Notes: a model not told the origin generated them from the sequence alone. A DNA stretch of 64,000 nt from Qipengyuania aurantiaca (GCF_019711375.1 NZ_CP081295.1:1116001-1180000), one strand, 5' to 3'; numbered from the stretch's first letter, positions 7,696 to 17,691 are shown. Numbers and translations: made by a program.

Positions 7696-8610
7696 ATGGC
7701 CGCAGGGGCTATCGGAACAGAACCATATGCATTCGAGTGGGTGGAGGCGCCGCAAGAGATCGCGCCCTATCTAAACTCGCTTTATGTCCTTCGCGCCGGC
7801 AGCGCGCTGGTGGAAGACACAATGCCCGCTTATTCGGGCCAGATGGTGCTCACCCTTCGCGGGGGCGGCACGATGCGCTTTGCTTCAGGCGAGATCGCCC
7901 GATCGAGCGACGCCTTCTTCCAGTGCCCGCTGACCCAGGCGCACCGCTTCGAACTCGAACCGCATACGGTGATGCTGGGCGTCTCGCTCAACTTCCGCGG
8001 CTGGGCCGCGCTGACGCAGCTTCCCGTCGATAGCAATCGCGACACCTATCTGACGGTTCGCGAAGTTCTGGGCGACACTGTGGGGGACCGCGTGGACGCG
8101 CTGCTCGCCCGTATCCATTCGGGTGCGGTGGACGAAAAGGGCGCGCTCGACGAACTTGCCCGGATCGTCGCAGACGAGATCGCTCCGCTCTCCGAACGCC
8201 ACCAACAGGTGATCGACCGGACCCTCGAATGGCTGTCCTCCTCCTTCAAGCCGGAGGTGGCGACGCTTTACGACAAGCTCCCCTATTCCGAACGGCAGGT
8301 GCAGCGACTCGTCACGCGGTTCTTCGGTCAGCCGCCGGTGCGTCTGATCCGTCGCTACCGTGCGATTCGCGCTGCGACCCTGCTCGCCATGCCGGACCTC
8401 TCGCCCACGCTGGAGGCGGAAATCCGCGAGGCGTTTTACGACCAGGCGCACATGATCAAGGAAATCCGCCAGTTCACCGGCCGCACCCCGCGCCGTCTGC
8501 GGCCGAAGGAACAGTCGGTGGTGAAAGAAACGCTTGGCGAAGCTGGGTATGGCTCGGTCGACCTGTTTGGCGGCAACCAGGACGAAATGCTGGGGCGCAA
8601 ATCCGACTGA
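7696..8610 (+). CDS. AraC-family transcriptional regulator
   Basis: A 304-residue protein with an N-terminal sensor domain (residues 1 to about 180) and a C-terminal AraC double helix-turn-helix. The first helix-turn-helix is around SERQVQRLVTRFFGQPPVRL and the second in AFYDQAHMIKEIRQFTGRTP, the latter close to the family signature in which an aromatic-Gln/Ser-His precedes the recognition helix. The sensor domain resembles no ligand-binding family I can name. About 25 residues beyond the DNA-binding domain extend the C-terminus. The gene stands alone between the candidate small RNA and the SUF regulator; a 16-base palindrome lies 134 bases upstream. The regulated genes are unknown. Confidence 0.85.
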   Translation: MAAGAIGTEPYAFEWVEAPQEIAPYLNSLYVLRAGSALVEDTMPAYSGQMVLTLRGGGTMRFASGEIARSSDAFFQCPLTQAHRFELEPHTVMLGVSLNFRGWAALTQLPVDSNRDTYLTVREVLGDTVGDRVDALLARIHSGAVDEKGALDELARIVADEIAPLSERHQQVIDRTLEWLSSSFKPEVATLYDKLPYSERQVQRLVTRFFGQPPVRLIRRYRAIRAATLLAMPDLSPTLEAEIREAFYDQAHMIKEIRQFTGRTPRRLRPKEQSVVKETLGEAGYGSVDLFGGNQDEMLGRKSD

Positions 8611-8679
8611 CGCCTTTTGCTAACGACTCGCAACTGGCGGTTTTCCGTTGAAATCGGCGCGCCCCGCTCATAGCTGGCT

Positions 8680-8702
8680 AATCGGAACGAAATCGTCCGA
8701 TT
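8680..8702. promoter_or_regulatory. Palindrome AATCGGA-N9-TCCGATT, candidate SUF operator
   Basis: Perfect 7-base inverted arms, 23 bases overall, ending seven bases before the start of the Rrf2-type regulator that heads the SUF operon. Its position suggests autoregulation of the operon by that protein; the sequence is not a classical IscR type 1 or 2 site, so this is inference. Confidence 0.45.
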
Positions 8703-8709
8703 TAACGCC

Positions 8710-9116
8710 ATGCGCCTTTCGAACCTTGCAGATTACGCTGTCGTCACGATGAGCCAGGCAGCTCGCCATTGCGGCGGGGGCAGGGTCAGCGCGTCCGAAC
8801 TTGCGGCCCAGACCGGCCTTCCTGCGCCCACGGTGCAGAAGCTGGTGAGCAAGCTGGTCGGCGCAGGCCTCCTGCGTTCGGTGCGCGGGGCGGGCGGCGG
8901 CTTGCAGCTGGCGCGCCCGGCGGCGGCGATCACGCTGGCGGATATTGTCGAGGCGGTCGAGGGACCCATTGCGCTCACCGCGTGTATCGAGGGCAATGAT
9001 TGCTCGGTCGATCACGATTGCCGGGTGCGGCCGCATTGGCCCTTGGTGAACGAAACGCTGCGCAGCGCGCTGGCTGGCATCAGCCTCGTGCAACTGGCGC
9101 AGGAAAAGGAACTCGC

Positions 9117-9120
<4 letters not shown>
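8710..9120 (+). CDS. Rrf2/IscR-type regulator of the SUF operon
   Basis: A 136-residue winged-helix regulator. [20 protein letters not shown] starts the Rrf2 fold, the recognition helix is in [20 protein letters not shown], and the wing is [12 protein letters not shown]. Three cysteines in [19 protein letters not shown] are spaced C-x5-C-x5-C as in IscR and are followed by a histidine, so it can probably hold an Fe-S cluster and sense cluster supply. It overlaps sufB by four bases (GTGA), and a 23-base palindrome sits directly upstream. Its job is very likely to adjust transcription of the operon it heads. Confidence 0.92.
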
Positions 9121-10597
<1,477 letters not shown>

Positions 10598-10598
<1 letters not shown>

Positions 10599-10807
10599 TG
10601 CTCCAGAACCGATACACGGTCAAAAAGATCGGCAATGCTGAGTATATCGTAACGCCCGCTTGCTTTGAGGATATCGAGAAGGAATTTTCTCCTTTGGGGA
10701 TCGAACCTGATCCTGTCGATTGGCCGCGATGGCAAGCAGGTCGTCGCTGTAAGCTGAGTAGGCTCAGCGAGCACGACTCATTACTTCTGAGACTCAAATA
10801 CGTATGA
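10598..10807 (+). CDS. Small uncharacterised protein inside the SUF operon
   Basis: A 69-residue protein I do not recognise. Its ATG overlaps the sufB stop (TGATG) and its own stop overlaps the next start (ATGA), so translation is coupled on both sides, which argues that it is real. It has a mixed strand-helix look, one tryptophan pair region (DWPRWQAGRR) and a basic C-terminal half. Base composition is visibly lower in GC than sufB or sufC, suggesting later insertion. A TTG one codon earlier would also be in frame. Confidence 0.6.
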
Positions 10808-11301
10808 CTGACCGCAAGACCCTCCAGCTCCGCAACCCTAGCGAAACAGCCGACACCGCACCCGCGCTCAAGAAGAAGGGCCGTGGGTGGGAAATTTCGG
10901 AGAAGCGGCTCGATGCGCTGCACGAGCAGGCGCGCGACATGCGCCGCCACTCGACCGAGGCGCACAAGGCGCTCGCCGAGAAATTCGCGCATGCCGACAT
11001 GGGTCCCTTCACCTTCAAGCGTCACGCCGTGGTCGGCAGTGCGATCGTCGATTTCAACTGCCACAAGCTCGGTATGGCGATCATGATTGACGAGGAAGGG
11101 CAGGACGAGACGCTCAGCCGTCGCCGCGACAAGAGCCTCGAGACGGTCGGCATCCGCGTGATGCGCATCGCCGCCAAGGACATTCTGGAAGACATGGACG
11201 CCGTCCTCCAGAGGATCACCCTCGGCATGCGCAGCCGCATTGCCGACAAGCGCGAAAGGCGCGCGGCCCACAACGCATCATCCCGGGGAGACCGCTCATG
11301 A
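10804..11301 (+). CDS. DUF559 (Vsr/PD-(D/E)XK-like) protein in the SUF operon
   Basis: A 165-residue protein whose second half (about 70-150) follows the DUF559 pattern: KRHAVVGSAIVDFNCHKLGM, then AIMIDEEG, then RRRDKSLETVGIRVMRI and a closing DIL. DUF559 belongs to the restriction-endonuclease-like fold related to the Vsr mismatch endonuclease. The strand that usually reads VEVDGGQH reads IMIDEEGQ here, so the acidic residue two before the Asp is Met by my eye alignment and catalysis may be lost. The N-terminal 60 residues are basic and helical. It overlaps both neighbours by four bases. Why such a protein sits between sufB and sufC is unknown. Confidence 0.75.
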   Translation: MTDRKTLQLRNPSETADTAPALKKKGRGWEISEKRLDALHEQARDMRRHSTEAHKALAEKFAHADMGPFTFKRHAVVGSAIVDFNCHKLGMAIMIDEEGQDETLSRRRDKSLETVGIRVMRIAAKDILEDMDAVLQRITLGMRSRIADKRERRAAHNASSRGDRS

Positions 11302-11978
11302 TCACCAATGTTGCCAGTGCCATCGTCCTGCTTTTCTCGCAGCAGGCGGGGTCGAGCCTTGAGGCCGCTTACAGCCAGGACGAATGGGCGCTGGAATATC
11401 CCGCGCTGATCGGCGGCTTCGTCGATGAGTACAAGACGTGCCTGCGCTCGGGCTCATACCTGATCGACGCGAGCACGGGTTTCGAGGGCCAATACCGCAA
11501 GGACATTCCGCGCTGCGCCGAACTCGGTGTGCGGATGGAGCGCGACAGCAACGCGCTGCTCGCCAAGCGCGACCGCACGAGTCAGTTCGGCGCCGCCCAG
11601 GTCGCGGCGGTCTTCGAAAGCATGCGCCAGATCCATATCGAGCGCGGAGCAAGCCTCGACCGCGCTTCGCGCAGCGCCATCGTCGCCGCCCGCGCCCATA
11701 CCGGCGCCGACACCGCGCCCGACACCATTTGCGGTCAGGTTGTCGCCGAAGCCCGCGCTGAGCGGCGCGCGCTGCTCGCCAGGCAGGACGAACGTCTCCG
11801 CGACTTGCACGACAAGGACGAACTCACCGACGAAGAGCGCGGCGAGATGCAGGGCATGTTCCGCGCTCTCGAGGCGGCTGGCACCAAGGTCCGCATGGAA
11901 CTCGCCCGGTGCCCCAGCGCGCATTACGCCGTCGCCGATGCTGCCGACGCAGCCGAGCCGGAAAACGAAGGATTGTAA
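11298..11978 (+). CDS. Uncharacterised protein inside the SUF operon, likely exported
   Basis: A 226-residue protein of no family I recognise. The first 20 residues (MITNVASAIVLLFSQQAGSS) are hydrophobic and resemble a weak signal sequence. The rest is charged and helical, with four cysteines (contexts KTCLRSG, IPRCAEL, TICGQV, ARCPSA) that could form two disulfides if it is periplasmic, and a Glu/Arg-rich coiled-coil-like stretch around residues 150-195. The start overlaps the DUF559 gene by four bases, and sufC follows after eight bases. An exported protein would be an odd partner for a cytosolic Fe-S machine. Confidence 0.65.
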   Translation: MITNVASAIVLLFSQQAGSSLEAAYSQDEWALEYPALIGGFVDEYKTCLRSGSYLIDASTGFEGQYRKDIPRCAELGVRMERDSNALLAKRDRTSQFGAAQVAAVFESMRQIHIERGASLDRASRSAIVAARAHTGADTAPDTICGQVVAEARAERRALLARQDERLRDLHDKDELTDEERGEMQGMFRALEAAGTKVRMELARCPSAHYAVADAADAAEPENEGL

Positions 11979-11986
11979 CTTTTTCA

Positions 11987-12739
11987 ATGCTTAAGATCGA
12001 AAACCTCACTGCCGAAATCGACGGCAAGCAGATCCTCAATGGCCTGACGCTCGATGTCGCGGCTGGCGAAGTGCACGCCATCATGGGCCCCAATGGCGCG
12101 GGCAAGTCCACTCTGTCCTATGTGCTCGGCGGCCGGCCGGGTTACGAAGTGACCGGCGGTTCGGTGACGTTCAACGGTGAAGACCTGCTCGACATGGAAC
12201 CGCACGAGCGCGCGGCGGCGGGCCTTTTCCTCGGTTTCCAGTACCCGGTCGAGATCCCCGGCGTGTCGAACGTCCAGTTCTTGCGCGAGGCGTTGAATTC
12301 GCAGCGCAAACAGCGCGGGGAAGAACCGCTTTCGGGTGGCGAATTCCTCAAGCTCGCCAAGGAAAAGGCCGGTCTTCTCAAGCTCGACATGGGCATGCTC
12401 AAGCGCAATGTGAACGTCGGCTTTTCGGGCGGCGAGAAGAAGCGCGCGGAGATGGTCCAGATGGGCATTCTCGACCCCTCCTTCGCCGTGCTGGACGAGA
12501 CCGACAGCGGCCTCGACATCGACGCGCTGCGCGTGGTCGGCGAAGGGATTAATTCGATCATGCGCTCGCCCGACAAGGCCGTGCTGCTGATCACGCATTA
12601 CCAGCGTCTGCTCGAAGTGGTGAAGCCCGACCGCGTGTCGATTCTTGCCAAGGGCCGGATCGTGCGCACGGGTGGCCCGGAACTCGCCACGCGCCTTGAG
12701 AACGAAGGCTATGACGCGGTGATGGCGGAGCCGGCATGA
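11987..12739 (+). CDS. sufC: Fe-S assembly ATPase SufC
   Basis: ABC-type ATPase that drives conformational change in the SufBC2D scaffold; it is cytosolic and has no membrane partner. The ATG at 11987 gives 250 residues, starting MLKIENLTAEIDG. Walker A is GPNGAGKST, the ABC signature SGGEKKRAEM, and Walker B FAVLDETDSGLD, with the switch histidine in LLITHYQRLL. This is the only junction in the operon with a real gap (eight bases after the upstream gene); the stop overlaps the sufD start by four bases. Confidence 0.97.
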   Translation: MLKIENLTAEIDGKQILNGLTLDVAAGEVHAIMGPNGAGKSTLSYVLGGRPGYEVTGGSVTFNGEDLLDMEPHERAAAGLFLGFQYPVEIPGVSNVQFLREALNSQRKQRGEEPLSGGEFLKLAKEKAGLLKLDMGMLKRNVNVGFSGGEKKRAEMVQMGILDPSFAVLDETDSGLDIDALRVVGEGINSIMRSPDKAVLLITHYQRLLEVVKPDRVSILAKGRIVRTGGPELATRLENEGYDAVMAEPA

Positions 12740-13488
12740 GCGACGTCGCGACCCTCCCCACGCGCAAGGATGAGGCGTGGCGCTATGCTGCGGTCGACCG
12801 CTTGCGCAATAGCGACCTTGCATGGCGCCAGATCGACGTGGCGGCGGGTGAGAGTGCGCGTGAACTGCTGCTCGTAACCGACGAAAATTCCTGCGAAACC
12901 GAAGTAACCCGCCTGCGCGTCACGGTCGGTGAAGGCGCGCGGTTCGAACTGTTTGGCGTCATTGCTTCGGCCGACTACGCGCGGGTCGAAGTCGAGGTGA
13001 CACTCGGCAGGGGTGCGCATTTCGAGATGGGCGGCATCACGGTCGGCGGCCGCGAGACGGTGCGCGAATTCGTCACCCGCACGACCCATGCCGAGCCCGA
13101 TGGAACCAGCAACCAGACCGTTCGCGCGGTCCATTGGGGCAAGGGTACGGGCAATTTCCTCGGGTCGATCGACGTGGTGCGCCACGCGCAGAAGACCGAC
13201 GCCGCGCAGGACTTCAAGGGCCTGCTGCTCGAAAAGGGTGCGAGCGTGAATGCCGTGCCGCAGCTCGAAATTTTCGCCGACGACGTGAAATGCGCCCACG
13301 GCGCCACCGTCGGCCAGCTCGACGAGAGCGCGCGTTTCTACATGGCGGCACGCGGCCTCACACCTGAACTTTCGCGCCGCCTGCTGGTGCAGGCCTTCAT
13401 CGGCGATGCGCTGGTGAGCCTCGATGACGAGGAGGCGCAGGAACGCCTGCTGCAAGCCGCGCTGGACAAGCTGGACAAGCACCTGTGA
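12736..13488 (+). CDS. sufD: Fe-S scaffold subunit SufD (short form)
   Basis: Partner of SufB in the SufBC2D complex. At 250 residues it is much shorter than the roughly 420-residue enterobacterial SufD: the N-terminal helical domain is nearly missing (only a DEAWRYAAVDRLR remnant) while the beta-helix core and C-terminal helices are kept. KCAHGATVGQLDE contains the histidine conserved in SufD, and the end (LVQAFIGDALVSL) is typical. The gene overlaps sufC and sufS by four bases each. The short form seems usual for sphingomonads and should not be read as a truncation. Confidence 0.93.
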   Translation: MSDVATLPTRKDEAWRYAAVDRLRNSDLAWRQIDVAAGESARELLLVTDENSCETEVTRLRVTVGEGARFELFGVIASADYARVEVEVTLGRGAHFEMGGITVGGRETVREFVTRTTHAEPDGTSNQTVRAVHWGKGTGNFLGSIDVVRHAQKTDAAQDFKGLLLEKGASVNAVPQLEIFADDVKCAHGATVGQLDESARFYMAARGLTPELSRRLLVQAFIGDALVSLDDEEAQERLLQAALDKLDKHL

Positions 13489-14702
13489 GCGAGGCGGCCA
13501 CGCTCACCCGCAAGGCGGACTTCCCCGGCCTCGTGACGCCGGAAGGCGAGGTCTGGCACTATCTCGACACCGCCGCTTCGGCGCAGAAACCGCAAGCCGT
13601 GGTCGACGCGATGGCCTGCGCGCTGGGGCGCGACTACGCGACCGTGCATCGCGGCGTTTACGGCCGCTCGGCGCAGATGACGCTGGGCTATGAAGCCGCC
13701 CGCCGCCGCGTGGCGGAGTTCATCGGCGCCGCATCGGAGAACGAGGTAGTCTTCGTGCGCGGTGCGACCGAGGCGATCAACCTTGTCGCCGCGACCTGGG
13801 GCATGACCCGCATAGGCGAAGGCGATCGGATCATCCTCTCCACGCTCGAACACCACTCGAATATCGTGCCCTGGCAAATGCTTGCCGAGCGAACCGGAGC
13901 AAAAATCCAGGTTTGCCCTCTGACGCCAGACGGTCAAATCGATCTCGGCGCGCTCGAGGCCCTGCTGACGCCGCGAACCAAACTGGTTTCCTTGGCGCAC
14001 GTTTCGAACGTCTTGGGCTCGGTCCTCGACGCGCGCAAGGCGGCCGACCTCGCCCATTCGGTCGGCGCGAAAATCCTCCTCGACGGGTGCCAGGCCGCGC
14101 CGCGCATGACGCTCGACATGACGGCGCTCGATTGCGATTTCTACGCCTTCTCCGGCCACAAGCTCTACGGCCCCACCGGTATTGGCGTGCTTTGGGCGCG
14201 CGAGGAATTGCTCGAACACATGCCCCCCTACCAGGGCGGCGGCGCGATGATCGAGACCGTGGCCTTCGACAGGACCACCTACGCCCCGCCCCCGCAGCGT
14301 TTCGAGGCGGGCACTCCCATGATCACCGAGGCCATCGCACTTCATGCGGCGATCGATTACGTCGACGCGCTGGGCCCGGACATGCTCTTCGCCCACGAGG
14401 CCGGCCTCGCCCGCACGCTGCGCGAGGAACTGCGAAAGCTCAACGCCGTGACGTTGTTCGGCCCGGAGGAGAGCGCCGGTATCGTGTCTTTCGCCCTCGA
14501 CGGGGTTCACCCGCACGATCTTGGCACCATATTGGACGAAGAAAACGTCGCGATCCGCGCCGGACACCATTGTGCGCAGCCGTTGATGGCCAACCTCGGC
14601 GTCCCCGCCACCGCCCGAGCGAGCTTCGGTCTCTACAGCGACGAAAGCGACATCGACGCGCTGCTGCGCGGAATTGAAAGGACCCGGAGGATTTTCGGAT
14701 GA
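13485..14702 (+). CDS. sufS: Cysteine desulfurase SufS
   Basis: PLP enzyme taking sulfur from cysteine for cluster assembly. The 405 residues carry the PLP lysine K226 in FYAFSGHKLYGPTG and the persulfide cysteine C363 in IRAGHHCAQPLM, with the group II spacing of SufS/CsdA. ATEAINLVA and EHHSNIVPW bind cofactor and substrate. It starts with GTG overlapping the sufD stop and overlaps sufT. No SufE gene is in the window, so the sulfur relay partner must be encoded elsewhere or be replaced. Confidence 0.96.
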   Translation: MSEAATLTRKADFPGLVTPEGEVWHYLDTAASAQKPQAVVDAMACALGRDYATVHRGVYGRSAQMTLGYEAARRRVAEFIGAASENEVVFVRGATEAINLVAATWGMTRIGEGDRIILSTLEHHSNIVPWQMLAERTGAKIQVCPLTPDGQIDLGALEALLTPRTKLVSLAHVSNVLGSVLDARKAADLAHSVGAKILLDGCQAAPRMTLDMTALDCDFYAFSGHKLYGPTGIGVLWAREELLEHMPPYQGGGAMIETVAFDRTTYAPPPQRFEAGTPMITEAIALHAAIDYVDALGPDMLFAHEAGLARTLREELRKLNAVTLFGPEESAGIVSFALDGVHPHDLGTILDEENVAIRAGHHCAQPLMANLGVPATARASFGLYSDESDIDALLRGIERTRRIFG

Positions 14703-15202
14703 ACAAACCCCCTGACGACAAGGATTTCATCGCCGCCCCCTCGCCTGCCGATGCGGTGGTCGAAAAACCGCCGCGCGCGCGCGTCGAGGACGCCATCGAC
14801 CCCGACGAGACGGCGGGCGAGAAGCTCGGGCGCAAGCGCGATTACTTGGAAGGCTTCCTCGCCAAGCAGCCCGAAGCCGAAGGCGCGACCGGCGCGGGCG
14901 GCAAGCTGCAGCAGGCGGTGGTCGATGCGCTGAAGGAAATCTACGATCCGGAAATCCCGGTGAACATCTACGATCTCGGCCTGATCTACGGGGTCGAGGT
15001 GGATGACGAATGCGATGTCACCGTCACCATGACGCTGACCACGCCGCACTGCCCCGTCGCCGAAACCATGCCGGGCGAAGTCGAACTGCGCGCCGCCAGC
15101 GTGCCGGGTGTGCGCGATGCCGAGGTCAATCTCGTCTGGGACCCGCCCTGGGGACCCGACAAGATGACCGACGAAGCACGCCTCGAACTGGGGATGCTCT
15201 GA
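14699..15202 (+). CDS. sufT: SufT / MIP18-type Fe-S assembly protein
   Basis: A DUF59 (MIP18) protein thought to aid maturation or delivery of Fe-S clusters. Of its 167 residues, about 1-70 form a charged, probably disordered extension; the DUF59 domain follows, with ALKEIYDPEIPVNIYDLGLI and TLTTPHCPVAETMP, whose cysteine is the conserved one of the family, and VNLVWDPPWGPDKM. The long N-terminal tail is usual for SUF-operon members. It overlaps sufS by four bases and sufA by one. Confidence 0.92.
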   Translation: MNKPPDDKDFIAAPSPADAVVEKPPRARVEDAIDPDETAGEKLGRKRDYLEGFLAKQPEAEGATGAGGKLQQAVVDALKEIYDPEIPVNIYDLGLIYGVEVDDECDVTVTMTLTTPHCPVAETMPGEVELRAASVPGVRDAEVNLVWDPPWGPDKMTDEARLELGML

Positions 15203-15561
15203 TGACCGAGACAACCACCCGCTCCGCACCCAAGGCCGCCGTGATCCTGACACCGCGCGCGGAAGAGCGGATTGCCGAGCTTATGTCCAAGGCGCCCGAA
15301 GATGCGATCGGCGTGAAGCTATCGACCCCGCGCCGGGGATGTTCGGGCCTCGCCTATTCGGTCGATTACGTCACCGAGGAAGCCAAGTTCGACGAGAAAA
15401 TCGAAACCCCGGGCGGCATCTTCTATATCGACGGCGCCAGCGTGCTCTACCTCGTCGGTAGCACGATGGACTGGGTGGAGGACGATTTCTCCGCCGGATT
15501 CGTTTTCGAGAACCCCAACGCCAAGGGCGCTTGCGGCTGCGGCGAGAGTTTCATGGTCTGA
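15202..15561 (+). CDS. sufA: A-type Fe-S carrier SufA/IscA
   Basis: Carries assembled clusters to target proteins. The ATG at 15202 shares a base with the sufT stop (TGATG) and gives 119 residues. The three conserved cysteines are present: one in RRGCSGLAY and two in the GACGCGESF tail. This is the last gene of the SUF operon; the next gene lies on the opposite strand with its stop 32 bases away. Confidence 0.95.
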   Translation: MTETTTRSAPKAAVILTPRAEERIAELMSKAPEDAIGVKLSTPRRGCSGLAYSVDYVTEEAKFDEKIETPGGIFYIDGASVLYLVGSTMDWVEDDFSAGFVFENPNAKGACGCGESFMV

Positions 15562-15593
15562 TCGCGGGCGAGGCCTTCTTGCCCCGCCGCTGA

Positions 15594-16523
15594 TCACTCC
15601 TCGGCCAGGAATTCGAGCAAGGCGCGCTCGTATTCGTCGACCTTGCCGTCTGCGCCGATCTTCGCGTCGAGCCAGTCTTTCTCGCTGCGCGTCACATCCT
15701 GCGCCGCGGCGACATCGTCCTCACGCGACGAGGCATCCGTACCGTCATCGAAGAGGCTCCCGAAACCGCTCGGACGGCTGCGCGCCACGCGGCCGAGGAA
15801 GCTGCCGATGCCGTGGTTGGTGTCGGCCATGAAGGCCTGCAATTCGGAAGCACGCTCGCGGCTGATCTGCGCGTTGGCATCCGAGTAGCCCTGCAAATAG
15901 TTCGCCACGCCCTGCACGAACAGGCGCTTCCATTCGGGCGAGTTGTCCGCGCCAAGCGTCGCGTCCTTCAAACGGAAAAGCATTTCGGCCTCAGTCTTGC
16001 CGACGGCCGCCGGGCGTTCGCTGGCAGGGGCGAAGATCGCGCGGCGTAGCAGCTTCGCCTCGGTTTCGTTGACATTGCCCGCTTCGAGCTGGCCGCCATC
16101 GCGCGTAGGTCCGGTGCCTTCAAGGACGGCATGCTCGATCTGGCGCACAGCGTAGTCCTTGAGCGCAACCGGCACGTTCTGCGCACGCTCGAACACGCGC
16201 ACCAGCACTTCGAGTTCGGCCATGGAGCCGAGCTTTCCGTCGGCGTCGATCTGCTCCATCAGCCACGCCGCATTCGCCTCGCTGACATAGCCGCGCGGCT
16301 CCATCTGGTTGATGACGTATTCGCCGATCGCCTCGACGAAGAAATCGGTCCATTCCGGTCCGCGTTCGGTCAGCTCGCGGTTGAGCGCGAAGATCGCTTC
16401 GGCCTCTTCCTGCGAGATACGCCCATCGGGCCAGCATTCTCGGCGCAGGGTCTGCACTTCGAGCGGTGTTACCGTTCCGTCGGCGCCCACGCGCTGTGCG
16501 ATGGCCTGAAACTGTGCGGTCAT
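15594..16523 (-). CDS. Acidic protein with repeated ADG calcium-loop-like units
   Basis: About 309 residues from the ATG at 16523, which has AAGGGG 11 bases upstream; a start at 16556 would add 11 poor-quality residues. I do not recognise the family, but four similar units are visible: VGADGTVTPLEVQTL, WPDGRISQEEAEAIF, IDADGKLGSMAELEV and IGADGKVDEYERALL. Each is a short Asp-Gly loop followed by a Glu-containing helix, like degenerate EF-hands or the TerB-like helical fold. There is no signal peptide or membrane segment. It is convergent with the SUF operon. Confidence 0.7.
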   Translation of the reverse strand: MTAQFQAIAQRVGADGTVTPLEVQTLRRECWPDGRISQEEAEAIFALNRELTERGPEWTDFFVEAIGEYVINQMEPRGYVSEANAAWLMEQIDADGKLGSMAELEVLVRVFERAQNVPVALKDYAVRQIEHAVLEGTGPTRDGGQLEAGNVNETEAKLLRRAIFAPASERPAAVGKTEAEMLFRLKDATLGADNSPEWKRLFVQGVANYLQGYSDANAQISRERASELQAFMADTNHGIGSFLGRVARSRPSGFGSLFDDGTDASSREDDVAAAQDVTRSEKDWLDAKIGADGKVDEYERALLEFLAEE

Positions 16524-16583
16524 GGTCGAATTCGCCCCTTGTTGGATTCGGGGCAACGCTAGCGCCTCGCGGTTAAAACCGCC

Positions 16584-17012
16584 TTACCGCCGCAGCGCTG
16601 CGACGCAGGCGGCCCGGTCCACATTTTCGCCATCGCTGGCCCGGCGCGCCTCGACATGGGTGGCGCTAGGGCGCCCACCGGGCTGGAGCGGGTAGAGGTA
16701 GATGTCGAGCACGCAGGGGCTGCCGCTGAATTGCAGCTTCACCGCATCGCCTTCCTTCACCTCCAGCCGGGGCGGGCCGAAGAGGTTGGCGAGCGCGGTC
16801 GCATCGCGGCCGATCACGCCCTCCAGGCCCGGCAGGTCCATGACGCGCGGCGCGATAAAGCCGCCGCCCGAAGGTGCGGTGCGAACGGGTTGCTGCGGGG
16901 GCGTCGCCGTCGGCGCCGATGACGCGCGCTCTCCGGGGAAGTAATCGGGCGGCGTGCTGACGCAGGCCGAGAGGCTGCCGGCAACGGCAATCAGGGTGAC
17001 GAGGTTACGCAA
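16584..17012 (-). CDS. Small proline-rich lipoprotein
   Basis: A 142-residue protein with a clear lipobox (AVAGSLSAC, Cys17), a Pro/Ala/Thr linker and a compact C-terminal domain of about 85 residues containing two cysteines (SPCVLDIYLY and RAACVAAL) that could pair. The domain (GRDATALANLFGPPRLEVKE) looks like the small outer-membrane SmpA/BamE-type fold by eye, which is only a suggestion. The start is TTG at 17012, inside the last eight bases of the EI24 gene, so the two are coupled. Confidence 0.7.
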   Translation of the reverse strand: MRNLVTLIAVAGSLSACVSTPPDYFPGERASSAPTATPPQQPVRTAPSGGGFIAPRVMDLPGLEGVIGRDATALANLFGPPRLEVKEGDAVKLQFSGSPCVLDIYLYPLQPGGRPSATHVEARRASDGENVDRAACVAALRR

Positions 17013-17691
17013 GGGCGGCTCTCCCGCGGTGGACCATATGGGTGGCGCTCGCCGCGCCGAGCACGGGGGCGAGCAAGTTGAGGAAGGGGACCATCATCAG
17101 CCCGGCGACCGTGCCGCCGAGGAGAAAGCGGTTGCCGCCGCCCAGCGGCGCGCGCTCGCCCTCGTCCTGCCGGTGCCGCAGCCAGACCATGTCCTGAAGC
17201 TCTCGCCCCAGGAGAAAGCCGTTCACCGCCCAGAACAGGATCGCGGTGCCGATACCGGTCACCAGCAGCATGATTGCAAAGGGCAGCGCGGCGAGGTTCA
17301 CCAGCAGCGCGCGGCTGGTCGAGCGGATGCCGTTCGCCATCTCGGTGCGAAACCCGAGCGAACGCGCGGCGCTGGCTTCCTGCGGGTAATGCCGCGCCTC
17401 GACTGCGCGCACGACATCTTCGGCAAAGAATTGCAGCACGAAAAGCGCGATGAAGCGGAAGAGCAGCCACGCCGCCAGCACCATCACCAGCGCGGTCAGC
17501 AAGGCGGACAGTCCTCCGGAAGCATCCCATCCGGCCCAGTCGAACACCCATGCCAGCCCGTGAAACGCCGCAAATCCGAGGCCTGTGAAGATGACCAGCG
17601 TGATCGCGAGGCTTTTCACCAGCACCTTCACGATGGCCGGATCGCCCAACTGGCTGAACGACAGGGCAAGGGCGCGGGGGAGCGACATCAT
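17005..17691 (-). CDS. EI24-domain integral membrane protein (CysZ-like)
   Basis: About 228 residues with at least four hydrophobic segments and the EI24 pattern shared with the sulfate permease CysZ: an N-terminal MSLPRALALSFSQLGDPAIV helix, then pairs of membrane helices around FRFIALFVLQFFAEDVVRAV and ending FLNLLAPVLGAASATHMVHR. The substrate is not readable; sulfate transport is known only for true CysZ, and no cys genes are nearby. Start taken at the first of two adjacent ATGs (17691). The lipoprotein gene overlaps its stop. The adenosine kinase gene is divergent, 122 bases away. Confidence 0.85.
   Translation of the reverse strand: MMSLPRALALSFSQLGDPAIVKVLVKSLAITLVIFTGLGFAAFHGLAWVFDWAGWDASGGLSALLTALVMVLAAWLLFRFIALFVLQFFAEDVVRAVEARHYPQEASAARSLGFRTEMANGIRSTSRALLVNLAALPFAIMLLVTGIGTAILFWAVNGFLLGRELQDMVWLRHRQDEGERAPLGGGNRFLLGGTVAGLMMVPFLNLLAPVLGAASATHMVHRGRAALA

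Noticed and set aside
12736-13488. SufD as a truncated gene
   Set aside because: It is short relative to E. coli but has intact overlaps on both ends and the conserved core, consistent with a natural short form.
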